Under the pieces are notes generated by a model. The model did not search any database and had not been told where the DNA came from. It worked only from the letters and a program-made list of their open reading frames with translations. Made by a program: the position numbers and the translations under genes. This document shows positions 1 through 7,828 of a DNA stretch of 37,893 bases, in pieces. Source of the stretch: Alphaproteobacteria bacterium (GTDB lineage Bacteria; Pseudomonadota; Alphaproteobacteria; Micavibrionales; Micavibrionaceae). The DNA lies in NCBI GenBank assembly GCA_002401965.1, contig NVUR01000028.1:1-37893 (forward strand), in the 5' to 3' direction. How positions within the stretch are numbered: the first letter of the stretch is position 1; each line of letters starts with the position of its first letter.

Positions 1-97
1 GGGGCTAGCCCCTGAGCAGTCCAAAATAGCGGCATAACAACCTAAAAATGGGAACTTAACTTTGCCGCAAAACTGTCCGAACAAGTGGGACCCCCTC
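1..97 (+). mobile_element. Possible right end of an insertion sequence (IS3-like)
   Basis: The first five codons in frame 1 read Gly-Ala-Ser-Pro-stop, which could be the last residues of a transposase. About 55 bases later comes a stretch at 73-96 (CTGTCCGAACAAGTGGGACC and following C-rich bases) that resembles the terminal inverted repeats of some IS3-family elements. No transposase domain is visible because the element, if real, lies left of the window. This is pattern memory only; an unrelated intergenic sequence is possible. Confidence 0.3.
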
Positions 98-195
98 TAA
101 CACCGCTCATAGAGAACATCAAAATGATTCGAGATTACTTGCTTATTATGACTTGATGCTATACATAATTCGTAAAATTATATCGGATAAATAGC

Positions 196-1467
196 ATGAC
201 ATATAAAAAAAAAACCATCGGCGAGCATAAATTAACACCTGAGACACTTATGATGTCCTATGGTTATGATCCAAAGCTGTCAGAGGGATCGGTTAAGCCC
301 CCTGTATTCTTAACATCAACCTTTGTATTTTCCTCCGCAGAGGAAGGTGAAGAATTTTTCAATGTCATGTCTGGTCGCAAGGAAGGAAATACGGGTGGCT
401 TAATATATAGTCGCTTTAATCATCCAAACGCAGAAATTATCGAAGATCGTATGGCTTTGCTTGAAGGCTCCGAAAGTGCGGCTGTACTATCCAGTGGAAT
501 GGGTGCGATTAGCGCGGTACTGTTTGGTTTTCTTCGCCCTGGTGATGTTATTTTGCACAGTGCCCCCCTATATGGTGGAACAGAGACTTTAATCCGTGGC
601 GCACTTGCAGAATTTGGTATTAAATCCGTTAGCTTCGCAGATGGCTTAGACGAAAAAGCACTTAAATCAGCCGTAGAAAAAGCAAAATCTATGGGGCGTT
701 TAGCTATGATTTTTTTTGAAACACCTGCTAACCCAACAAATACGCTGGTTGATTTCAAACTGCTGTTAAACATCATTGATGAAGTAGAAAAAGACACAGG
801 GCATCGTCCAATTTCTGTATGTGATAATACAATGTTGGGACCGATCTATCAACGTGCATGCCCACAAGGCATTGATCTGGCAACTTATTCACTGACAAAA
901 TATATCGGCGGACATAGTGACTTGGTCGCTGGCGCGGTATGTGGTAATAAAGGGTTATTACGTAAGATCAAAGCGATGCGCGGCTCTATGGGGTTGAACC
1001 TTGATCCACATACAAGCTGGATGATATCACGTTCATTGGAAACACTTTCCATCCGCATGACACGCGCCGCAGAGACAGGTTATAAAGTCGCTGAATGGCT
1101 GGCTAATAACCCTTATCAAAAGGCCGATATATACCACCCTGATTTCATCACTGATGAACGCTATCAAAAAGTTTATAAACGTCAGTGCACAGGGCCGGGT
1201 TCAACGTTTTCTTTTGTCATGGATGTGCCGAAGGAAAAAAGTTTCAAACTTATTAACTCTCTGTCCCTGTTTAAATCCGCGGTTAGCTTGGGCGGCACAG
1301 AATCCCTTGTTTGTCATCCTGCATCAACAACGCATTCAGGAATTGCCAAAGAGTTACGTGAACTGGCCAATGTTAATGATGGGCTTATTCGCCTTTCCAT
1401 TGGTTTAGAACACCCAGATGATTTGATTGCTGATTTAGAAAATGCCTTCCGCGCTACATTTTCCTAG
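196..1467 (+). CDS. Cystathionine gamma-synthase / methionine gamma-lyase family PLP enzyme
   Basis: A 423-residue Cys/Met-metabolism PLP-dependent enzyme (fold type I, cytosolic). Visible landmarks are YSRFNHPN (71-78, the neighbour-subunit Tyr/Arg phosphate-binding segment), SSGMGAISAVL (99-109), an Asp in VCDNT (D210) that should contact the pyridine nitrogen, and SLTKYIGGH with K235 as the likely Schiff-base lysine. Length is near the family norm of about 380-430. The family covers cystathionine gamma-synthase, cystathionine lyases, O-acetylhomoserine sulfhydrylase and methionine gamma-lyase, and the sequence does not settle which reaction this one performs, so no symbol is given. It starts at ATG 196 without a strong ribosome site. 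It stands alone: the next gene is convergent. A hairpin spans its stop codon. Confidence 0.9.
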   Translation: MTYKKKTIGEHKLTPETLMMSYGYDPKLSEGSVKPPVFLTSTFVFSSAEEGEEFFNVMSGRKEGNTGGLIYSRFNHPNAEIIEDRMALLEGSESAAVLSSGMGAISAVLFGFLRPGDVILHSAPLYGGTETLIRGALAEFGIKSVSFADGLDEKALKSAVEKAKSMGRLAMIFFETPANPTNTLVDFKLLLNIIDEVEKDTGHRPISVCDNTMLGPIYQRACPQGIDLATYSLTKYIGGHSDLVAGAVCGNKGLLRKIKAMRGSMGLNLDPHTSWMISRSLETLSIRMTRAAETGYKVAEWLANNPYQKADIYHPDFITDERYQKVYKRQCTGPGSTFSFVMDVPKEKSFKLINSLSLFKSAVSLGGTESLVCHPASTTHSGIAKELRELANVNDGLIRLSIGLEHPDDLIADLENAFRATFS

Positions 1468-1472
1468 CGCGG
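1449..1472. terminator. Hairpin over the stop codon, possible bidirectional terminator
   Basis: A perfect 8-bp inverted repeat (CCGCGCTA at 1449-1456 and TAGCGCGG at 1465-1472) with an 8-nt loop includes the TAG stop of the upstream gene. It lies between two convergent genes, where a shared terminator is expected. There is no T-tract after it on either strand, so an intrinsic terminator is not proven. Confidence 0.4.
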
Positions 1473-1506
1473 GAACTAAAACAGATAAAATCCAGTCACA
1501 AAAAAA

Positions 1507-2910
1507 CTAAAACAATCCATCAGGTGAATTGATAAGGAAATGCACAGCGATAGACGCGGCATAACCCAGCATAATCACAGGCGCCCATTTCAGATGTGAA
1601 ACGAAGGTATAATACCCACGCGCAACCCCCATCAAGGCAACCCCTGCTGCTGAACCGATCGAAAGCATACTACCTCCCACTCCCGCAGTCAGTGTGATAA
1701 GAAGCCACTGGAAATGATCCATTTCAGGATCCATCGTAAGAACTGCAAACATCACAGGGATATTATCAACAATCGCAGAAAAGAATCCAAGAATAATGTT
1801 TGTCGTACTTGCCCCAAGCCCATCATAAAAGGCCGTAGACATCAGCTCCAAATAACCAAGGAAAGCCAAGCCACCAACACTGAATATAACACCGAAGAAG
1901 AAGAGTAACGTATCCCATTCTGCTGAAGCTACATTCTCGAGAATATCAAAATCTTTGTCTTTGACCGCGCCTCTTTGACGAATAACCCACGCCGCAATCA
2001 TAAGAAGTGACATACCCGTCATCATCCCGATAAACGGCGGTAAACCAAGTGTCTGCTCCAAGCCGACAGCCATGGCAATTGTTAGGAACGCCAAAAATAT
2101 AATCAGCTTTGCACCTTGCTTTAGCTCGACATGCTCATCAATTGTCTCAGGTTGTTCCTTAGGAATAAATAAACTCATAATAGCGGCAGGAATAAGGAAG
2201 CAAACTAATGAAGGAAAGAACAGAGCAAAGAAATCAAAGAATTCCAGCTTATCAGCCTGCCAAACCATCAAAGTAGTAATATCGCCGAATGGGCTAAATG
2301 CCCCGCCCGCATTCGCAGCAGAAACAATGTTAATACACCCAATTGTTATAAAACTCGCATTCGAACGACCAACAGCCATAATCACCGCGCCCATAACCAA
2401 CGCCGTCGTCAGGTTATCTGCAATCGGTGAAAGAAAGAATGCAAGGATACCTGTCGCCCAAAATAACTGTCTCAAACTCATGCCAGATAGAACCAATTTC
2501 ATCCGAATAACAGCGAAGACATTACGGTTCTCCAATGCACTAATATAAGTCATCGCAGCCAATAGAAACAGCATCAAACCCGCATATTCTTTCAGACCAT
2601 GCATGATAGCCTCGTGCAAAGCATCTTTATCAACACCATATTCAGGGGCAATATAGGCCACAACAATCCAGATAAGACCCGCGCCCAGCATAACAGGTTT
2701 TGATTTACGCATATGCGTATATTCTTCAACCAGAACCGCAGCATATGACAGCACAAAGATAGCAATACATAAAAGCCCCGCCCAATGTAGACCAAGGTTA
2801 AGATTATGCGTTTCTTCTCCGCCTGCGCTCGCTAAGACTGGAAAGGAAAAGCAAAGGCTTGCTGAAAAAATGAAGGCTGCAATGAGGGTAGAGAAAGAAC
2901 GTAAGGTCAT
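1507..2910 (-). CDS. nhaD: NhaD-type Na+/H+ antiporter
   Basis: A 467-residue polytopic inner-membrane protein of the NhaD branch of the ArsB/NhaD (ion transporter) superfamily, exchanging Na+ or Li+ for protons. The N-terminus (about 1-28) looks like a cleavable signal or first membrane segment ending in PVLASAGG. Family landmarks are SPIADNLTTAL (161-171, with D165 and N166), NAGGAFSPFGDITTLMVWQ (200-218), and a second-half repeat with DNIPVMFAVL and GVGGSMLSIGSAAGVALMG. Length matches Vibrio NhaD (about 475). It follows mntR on the same strand after about 95 bases, so it may share a transcript with the regulator; no convincing promoter was identified in the gap. The call is confident; ion preference is by family only. 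Confidence 0.93.
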   Translation of the reverse strand: MTLRSFSTLIAAFIFSASLCFSFPVLASAGGEETHNLNLGLHWAGLLCIAIFVLSYAAVLVEEYTHMRKSKPVMLGAGLIWIVVAYIAPEYGVDKDALHEAIMHGLKEYAGLMLFLLAAMTYISALENRNVFAVIRMKLVLSGMSLRQLFWATGILAFFLSPIADNLTTALVMGAVIMAVGRSNASFITIGCINIVSAANAGGAFSPFGDITTLMVWQADKLEFFDFFALFFPSLVCFLIPAAIMSLFIPKEQPETIDEHVELKQGAKLIIFLAFLTIAMAVGLEQTLGLPPFIGMMTGMSLLMIAAWVIRQRGAVKDKDFDILENVASAEWDTLLFFFGVIFSVGGLAFLGYLELMSTAFYDGLGASTTNIILGFFSAIVDNIPVMFAVLTMDPEMDHFQWLLITLTAGVGGSMLSIGSAAGVALMGVARGYYTFVSHLKWAPVIMLGYAASIAVHFLINSPDGLF

Positions 2911-3005
2911 TATTTTTATAACTACTGTTTATCGTTAAAATATTACGAAGATTTGATACCACAAAATACTAAATCAACCAAGGCACAATCGACCCAATGA
3001 GTACC

Positions 3006-3443
3006 TTATTCGTTCGCTTTATCTATTTGTTTCTGAAAAGCGGCCAGAGTTTCCTTGCTAACGTGGTGTTCAACCCCTTCGGCGTCCATTTCGGCGACGT
3101 CATCACTCACCCCGATAGACTTAAGAAATTCCGCCACAATAATATGGCGTTCCTTGCACGTTTGAGCCAATTCCCGCCCTTCATCGGTTAAAAATAAAGA
3201 CCGATAAGGCTCTGAAATAACCAAACCTTCCTTTTTAAGGCGAGTGATCGTTTTATTTACAGTGGCATGGGAAATACCGAATCGTTTGGAAAGATCAACA
3301 ACGCGTGCTTCACCATTCACCTCGATAAGATCAGCAATCAATTCAACATAATCTTCTGCATTTTCACTTTGGTGAGCATGACGGACACGCTCAAACCATG
3401 ATGCTTGCTGCTTCGGATCTGCAAGGGAATTTTCTGAACTCAT
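3006..3443 (-). CDS. mntR: Manganese-responsive DtxR-family repressor MntR
   Basis: A 145-residue DtxR/MntR-type metalloregulator. The winged helix-turn-helix occupies roughly residues 30-90 (ARVVDLSKRFGISHATVNKT is the HTH), followed by the metal-binding and dimerisation region with RHIIVAEFL, DAEGVEHHVS and nearby Glu/His residues that match the E. coli MntR core. There is no SH3-like third domain, as expected for MntR rather than DtxR. ATG at 3443 is chosen over a TTG two codons upstream because GAGGA lies nine bases before the ATG but only three before the TTG. It is divergent from the mntABCD importer genes, which it should repress when Mn2+ is sufficient, and the intergenic palindrome at 3515-3528 is the obvious candidate operator. 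Confidence 0.92.
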   Translation of the reverse strand: MSSENSLADPKQQASWFERVRHAHQSENAEDYVELIADLIEVNGEARVVDLSKRFGISHATVNKTITRLKKEGLVISEPYRSLFLTDEGRELAQTCKERHIIVAEFLKSIGVSDDVAEMDAEGVEHHVSKETLAAFQKQIDKANE

Positions 3444-3514
3444 ATTCAAATATCCTCAAAAATTAAATTAGCCACACGCAAAAAATGTTGCCATGGCTAA
3501 ACTTTGGTGCCTAT

Positions 3515-3528
3515 ACTATATATAGTAC
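3515..3528. promoter_or_regulatory. Perfect palindrome, candidate MntR operator
   Basis: TACTATATATAGTA is a perfect 14-bp palindrome located 20 bases before the mntA start and between the divergent mntR and mntA. A second, spaced inverted repeat (TTAGCCA at 3468-3474, TGGCTAA at 3495-3501) lies closer to mntR. The position relative to mntA fits an operator overlapping the -10 region. It does not closely match the MntR consensus known from E. coli or Bacillus, so the assignment rests on symmetry and position. Confidence 0.5.
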
Positions 3529-3548
3529 ATAAATCGGGTAAATACATA

Positions 3549-4466
3549 ATGAAAAACATATTATTTATAGTTTTAGCACTGCTGACAACACTTATGCCCT
3601 TTTCTGCATCGGCGGAAAAGCCGCTCTATATCGTCACGACAACATCCCAAATCGGCGATTTAGTGAGAAACATCACAGGTGACAGCGCCCGCGTTGAAGC
3701 TTTGATGGGCACGGGAATTGACCCGCATCTCTATCACCCAACCCGCACAGATGTATCCAAAATGATGCAAGCCGATATTGTTTTTTATAACGGGATTAAT
3801 CTGGAAGGAAAAATGGAACATTTTCTGGAGCAGCTGACCGCCCGTAAGCCAACCATTTCCATCGGAAGTGCCCTATCTCTTGATACATTACAGACAATCG
3901 ATGGGCTAGAGGGCTATGACCCGCATATATGGATGAGTGCGAACAACTGGATTCTCGGGGGTGAGATCATTGTTACCGCACTGTCTAAACTCCGCGCTGA
4001 TAACACCGCCCTATACCAAGAAAACAACGTGATATATTCGGCAAAACTCAAAACATTGGATGATTACGTGCGCACTATGATTGCCACAATTCCAGAGGAA
4101 AAACGCATATTGGTCACCGCGCATGATGCGTTCGGGTATTTAGGATCGGCGTATGATATCGAGGTCATCGGCGTGCAAGGCATCTCCACAGAAAGCGAAG
4201 CCGGCCTCACCAAAATAAAATATCTGGTTGATGTTCTGGTTGATCGCAATGTGCCTGCAGTGTTTGTCGAAACATCTGTCGGCGACCACAATATCAAAGC
4301 CATTGTTGAGGGCGCAAAAGCACGTGGGCATGATGTTAGAATCGGCGGTTCACTCTTCTCCGATGCGATGGGCGTCGAAGGCACAATCGAAAGCACTTAT
4401 ATTGGTATGATGGAATATAACGTGCGAACCATCACCAAGGCATTGGGCGAACATGTCGATGGATAA
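3549..4466 (+). CDS. mntA: Periplasmic Mn/Zn-binding protein of ABC importer
   Basis: A 305-residue cluster A-I (TroA/ZnuA/PsaA family) solute-binding protein. Residues 1-22 are a signal peptide (MKNILFIVLALLTTLMPFSA), and no lipobox Cys is seen, so the mature protein is probably periplasmic and soluble. The predicted metal ligands are H60 (GIDPHLYHPT), H126 (DPHIWMS), H192 (VTAHDAFGYL) and D272 (SLFSDAMG). The HHHD set and its spacing (66, 66, 80) follow TroA closely. No His-rich loop of the ZnuA type is present. The start at 3549 is chosen because the signal peptide begins there; an in-frame TTG at 3504 would add 15 implausible residues and run through the palindrome. It overlaps mntB by 14 bases. 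Divergence from mntR favours Mn2+ as substrate, but Zn2+ or Fe2+ remain possible. Confidence 0.9.
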   Translation: MKNILFIVLALLTTLMPFSASAEKPLYIVTTTSQIGDLVRNITGDSARVEALMGTGIDPHLYHPTRTDVSKMMQADIVFYNGINLEGKMEHFLEQLTARKPTISIGSALSLDTLQTIDGLEGYDPHIWMSANNWILGGEIIVTALSKLRADNTALYQENNVIYSAKLKTLDDYVRTMIATIPEEKRILVTAHDAFGYLGSAYDIEVIGVQGISTESEAGLTKIKYLVDVLVDRNVPAVFVETSVGDHNIKAIVEGAKARGHDVRIGGSLFSDAMGVEGTIESTYIGMMEYNVRTITKALGEHVDG

Positions 4467-5187
4467 CACAATCGCCCCACTCTCTGTTAAAGACTTATCC
4501 TGTCGTTATACGCGGCAAAATAATTATGCCCTGCGCGATATTTCATTCACCGCAAAAGCAGGCACAATAACAGGTGTTCTGGGGCCCAATGGCGCAGGGA
4601 AATCAACATTTCTGAAATCCATTCTCGATTTATTACCACATGAAGGCTCAGTAAAATTCTTTGATGGCACGCTGGCAAAGAACAGACAAAAAATCGCCTA
4701 CATCCCACAGCGCAGCTCCGTTGATTGGGACTTCCCCGTCAGTGCGTTGGATGTGTGTTTGATGGGTTTATATCCCCGTATTGGCTGGCTTCGCCGTATT
4801 AGCAAGGCACACAAAGAAGAAGCCATGCACTATTTAGAGCAAGTGAAATTACAGGACTTCGCCCACCGGCAAATCGGGGCATTATCAGGCGGGCAACAAC
4901 AACGCGTCTTTATGGCCCGCGCTTTGGCACAACAGGCCGAGCTGTTCCTATTGGATGAACCCATGGCAGGTGTTGACCAAAAAACACAGACACTACTGTT
5001 TGACCTGTTTAGTGACCTAAAGCAGAAAGGCAAAACCATGCTGATTATCCATCATAATTTACAGGCTGCCAGCGCGCATTTTGACCATATCCTCCTGCTG
5101 AACCAAACTTTAGTCGCACAAGGCGCGCCCGAACAAGCCTTATCAGAAGACGCCATCAACCGTGCCTATAGCCCGATAGAGGCATAA
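4453..5187 (+). CDS. mntB: ABC importer ATP-binding protein (Mn/Zn)
   Basis: A 244-residue ATPase subunit energising the MntABCD importer at the inner face of the membrane. Walker A is GPNGAGKST (44-52), the Q-loop Gln is in AYIPQRSS (about 86), the ABC signature is LSGGQQQR (144-151), Walker B is LFLLDEP (164-170), and the switch His lies in LIIHHNL near 196-200. The size is normal for MntB/TroB/ZnuC. Its start lies inside the end of mntA and the first permease follows after three bases, so the genes are translationally coupled. Confidence 0.93.
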   Translation: MSMDNTIAPLSVKDLSCRYTRQNNYALRDISFTAKAGTITGVLGPNGAGKSTFLKSILDLLPHEGSVKFFDGTLAKNRQKIAYIPQRSSVDWDFPVSALDVCLMGLYPRIGWLRRISKAHKEEAMHYLEQVKLQDFAHRQIGALSGGQQQRVFMARALAQQAELFLLDEPMAGVDQKTQTLLFDLFSDLKQKGKTMLIIHHNLQAASAHFDHILLLNQTLVAQGAPEQALSEDAINRAYSPIEA

Positions 5188-5190
5188 GCG

Positions 5191-6063
5191 ATGGATATAA
5201 TCTCAAGCCTTTTGACCGAGCATTACAACGCAACAATCGTGTTTTTCGCGACCGCACTGCTTGGCTTATCGGCGGGCTTGATTGGGTGTTTTCTCGTGTT
5301 ACGAAAGCAAGCCCTTATCTCTGATGCAGTAACACATGCAACCCTTCCGGGGATTGGTATCGGGTTTTTACTCTCGCTGCACTTTGGATTAAATGACGGT
5401 AAATACCTACCGCTGTTATTATTATGCTCCGCAATCACGGCCTATCTCGGCGCGGCTGCTGTACAGTTTATCACCAACAAAACGCGCCTCTCCCCCGATA
5501 CAGCCATCGCCAGCGTTATGAGTTTTTTCTACGGGCTTGGCCTACTGCTGCTCAGCATTATCCAAAACATAGATGCAGGAAACAAGGCAGGATTAAACTC
5601 GTTCTTATTAGGGCAAGTGTCAGGCTTGCGCATTGATAACCTCATATTACTCGGTGCGGTATCACTCTTTGTTGTGTGCGCCGTTGTTATGAATTTTAAA
5701 AACTTGCGGCTGCTGTGTTTTGATAAAAACTACGCGAATCTTCTGGGGCTAAAAGTAAAAACCACTGAAAATATTCTCCTATTCCTAATGATCCTTGTGA
5801 TTTGTACCGGTCTTAAAACCGTCGGCCTTATCATGATTATTGCTCTGCTGATTATTCCGGCGATTACCGCCCGCCTCTGGACAGAGCGTAGCGAGCTGAT
5901 GGCCGCCCTTGCAGCCTTCTTCGGCGCATTAAGCTGTATCGGTGGAGTCTACCTCTCCAGTGCGCTCTATGACCTGCCAACGGGATCTACAATCGTCCTA
6001 TTCGCCTTTGCACTTTTCGCCGTCAGTCTGGTGATACGAATCATACGAGGCGCAGATGCTTGA
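5191..6063 (+). CDS. mntC: ABC-3 family metal permease, first subunit
   Basis: A 290-residue integral membrane subunit of the ABC-3 (ZnuB/TroC/MntC) family, with about eight hydrophobic segments. A typical early motif is LIGCFLVLRKQALISDAVTHATLPGI (split here as LRKQALISDAVTHATLPGI, about 36-54), and a later one is GLKTVGLIMIIALLIIPAITARLW. It lies between the ATPase and a second permease, overlapping the latter by eight bases. Paired non-identical permeases are the TroCD/MntCD arrangement rather than the single ZnuB of most Zn importers, which again points to Mn2+. Confidence 0.9.
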   Translation: MDIISSLLTEHYNATIVFFATALLGLSAGLIGCFLVLRKQALISDAVTHATLPGIGIGFLLSLHFGLNDGKYLPLLLLCSAITAYLGAAAVQFITNKTRLSPDTAIASVMSFFYGLGLLLLSIIQNIDAGNKAGLNSFLLGQVSGLRIDNLILLGAVSLFVVCAVVMNFKNLRLLCFDKNYANLLGLKVKTTENILLFLMILVICTGLKTVGLIMIIALLIIPAITARLWTERSELMAALAAFFGALSCIGGVYLSSALYDLPTGSTIVLFAFALFAVSLVIRIIRGADA

Positions 6064-6943
6064 TCAATTCTTTATCATCGACTTTCCCGCGCTGGTCATT
6101 GTGACACTGGCCAGTATTCTCTGCGCCCTACTCGGCAGTTTCCTCGTCCTGACCAAGCAAGCGGTTATGATTGATGCAATATCGCATTCGGTTCTGCCAG
6201 GCATTGTGGTAGGGGTTTTGCTCTCCGGTTCCTTCAGTATTCTATACGTTATGGCGGGCGCGCTAACTTCCGCCTTGATTGCAGTGCTCTTGGTTTATGT
6301 ATTCCAGCATTGGGGTAAGATCGAACAAGGTGCGGCCATAGGCGCGGTCTTCACCGCCATGTTTGCCTTTGGAGTCTTATTGCTGGAAACACAAGTTGGA
6401 TCACGCATTCATCTGGATACACAACACGTCCTATACGGCGCATTAGAGCTAACATACTGGGCGAATCCATTTGAGTGGAGCTCTATGCCCACGCAGATTA
6501 AAACCTTGGCTGTGCTGCTGATTATCACCGTGGTGTTCTTGCTGGCCTTCTTTAAAGAGCTACGCCTCACCACCTTTGATCCCACTTATGCAAGAATCAT
6601 GGGGTATAAAACATATCTATTTCAAATTACTTTATTGGTGCTGATTTCCCTTGTCGCTGTCGGATGTTTCGAGGCAACAGGATCGATTCTGGTTATTGCC
6701 CTGTTTATTTGCCCCGCAGCAGCCGCACGGATGCTTTGCGACCAAATGACCAGCCAATTACTATTAAGCATGTTCATCGGGTTATTCTGCGCCGTAACGG
6801 GCTATTTATCCTCCGCCTTACTGCCGATGTGGCTTGGTTTTGATATGACAGTGAACAGTGCCTCTGTCATCGCTCTTTTTTCAGGCATAGGCCTAATTAT
6901 AGCTATCATTGCATCACCTAAATATGGTACCTTCGCGAAATAG
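6056..6943 (+). CDS. mntD: ABC-3 family metal permease, second subunit
   Basis: A 295-residue ABC-3 family membrane protein, paralogous to the preceding permease: LGSFLVLTKQAVMIDAISHS (about 26-45) and SILVIALFICPAAAARML repeat the same motifs. It should form the channel as a heterodimer with the upstream subunit. It is the last gene of the importer operon. The 154 bases after it contain no clear terminator but do contain a candidate promoter for rplU. Confidence 0.9.
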   Translation: MLDQFFIIDFPALVIVTLASILCALLGSFLVLTKQAVMIDAISHSVLPGIVVGVLLSGSFSILYVMAGALTSALIAVLLVYVFQHWGKIEQGAAIGAVFTAMFAFGVLLLETQVGSRIHLDTQHVLYGALELTYWANPFEWSSMPTQIKTLAVLLIITVVFLLAFFKELRLTTFDPTYARIMGYKTYLFQITLLVLISLVAVGCFEATGSILVIALFICPAAAARMLCDQMTSQLLLSMFIGLFCAVTGYLSSALLPMWLGFDMTVNSASVIALFSGIGLIIAIIASPKYGTFAK

Positions 6944-6975
6944 AGAGGTAGTGACCATAATTATCATGATATATC

Positions 6976-7004
6976 TTGACACTAAGCGGTGAGTGTGGTT
7001 ATTT
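6976..7004 (+). promoter_or_regulatory. Candidate sigma-70-type promoter for rplU-rpmA
   Basis: A consensus -35 (TTGACA, 6976-6981) is followed after 17 bases by a weak -10 (TTATTT, 6999-7004). It would give a leader of about 85 bases before the rplU start at 7098. The rest of the 6944-7097 gap shows nothing else I can name. Confidence 0.4.
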
Positions 7005-7097
7005 CCATCGCCTACGACATAAAAGACTCGGGTTTGAGTTTGGGCTGTTGTAAGAACGAATTAAAATGAAAACACACAATTAAAACGGAATAAAGCG

Positions 7098-7412
7098 ATG
7101 TTTGCGGTTATTAAAACTGGTGGAAAACAGTATAAAGTACAAAAAGATGATAAACTTCTTGTTGAGAAACTAGAAGGTGAAGATGGTGCAACGATCATAC
7201 TTGATGAAGTTTTGATGGTCGTAGATGGTAAAACATCAAAAGTTGGTGAGCCATTGGTTAAGGGTGCAACTGTTGAAGCGACATTGGTTCGCCAAACACG
7301 CGGTCCTAAAATTACAATCTTCAAAAAGAAGCGTCGTCAGAATTACCGTCGTAAAAAAGGTCATCGTCAAGATCTTACAATGATCCAAATCACAAACATT
7401 AAAGCGGCTTAG
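7098..7412 (+). CDS. rplU: 50S ribosomal protein L21
   Basis: A 104-residue L21: the family start [18 protein letters not shown] is unmistakable, as is the basic [24 protein letters not shown] segment (split here at about 70-94), which contacts 23S rRNA. GGA at 7088-7090 gives a normal ribosome site. It precedes rpmA by 40 bases, the standard bacterial pairing. Length is the usual 102-105. Confidence 0.98.
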   Translation: MFAVIKTGGKQYKVQKDDKLLVEKLEGEDGATIILDEVLMVVDGKTSKVGEPLVKGATVEATLVRQTRGPKITIFKKKRRQNYRRKKGHRQDLTMIQITNIKAA

Positions 7413-7452
7413 TTCTGGATATAGAACGCGCAAGCAAATTAGGAGATAAATA

Positions 7453-7737
7453 ATGGCACATAAAAAAGCAGGTGGTAGTTCCAGAAACGGTCGTGACTCA
7501 GCTGGTCGTCGCCTTGGAATTAAAAAATACGGTGGTGAAGCTGTATTAGCCGGTAACATCATTGTTCGCCAACGCGGAACAAAATGGATACCTGGTAAAA
7601 ATGTTGGCCTGGGTAAAGATCATACAATTTTCGCATTGCTTGAAGGACAGGTTCTGTTCACAAAAAGCAAAGGTGACAGAGCGGTTGTTAATATAGTTCC
7701 GGCAAATGATGGTTCAACAGCACAAGCCGCTGAATAG
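7453..7737 (+). CDS. rpmA: 50S ribosomal protein L27
   Basis: A 94-residue L27, a component near the peptidyl-transferase centre of the 50S subunit. The N-terminus [20 protein letters not shown] and [21 protein letters not shown] are family signatures. The protein starts directly with the conserved MAHKKAG, without the cleavable N-terminal extension seen in Firmicutes. A strong AGGAG ribosome site lies seven bases before ATG. An intrinsic terminator follows at 7763-7792. Confidence 0.98.
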   Translation: MAHKKAGGSSRNGRDSAGRRLGIKKYGGEAVLAGNIIVRQRGTKWIPGKNVGLGKDHTIFALLEGQVLFTKSKGDRAVVNIVPANDGSTAQAAE

Positions 7738-7762
7738 ACCTCTTTGCGAATAAATAATTTAT

Positions 7763-7792
7763 AAGGGGGAGCATCATGCCTTCCCCTTTTTT
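7763..7792 (+). terminator. Rho-independent terminator after rpmA
   Basis: A GC-rich stem (AAGGGGGAG at 7763-7771 pairing with CTTCCCCTT at 7780-7788, one G-U pair) with a loop of about eight bases runs straight into a T-tract ending at 7792. It should end or attenuate the rplU-rpmA transcript ahead of obgE, allowing ribosomal protein mRNA to be made in excess of obgE-proB. Confidence 0.8.
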
Positions 7793-7828
7793 AATGAGCA
7801 CCATTTGAGCCGATAGAGAATAAAGACG

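Noticed and set aside
2072-2548. 158-codon plus-strand open frame inside nhaD
   Set aside because: Antisense to a well-conserved antiporter with no independent evidence of coding.
3504-3548. Upstream TTG start for mntA
   Set aside because: It would place the operator palindrome inside the coding region and put 15 residues before a clean signal peptide.
6944-7097. Possible structured leader or riboswitch before rplU
   Set aside because: I could not draw a convincing conserved structure; only a promoter is supported.
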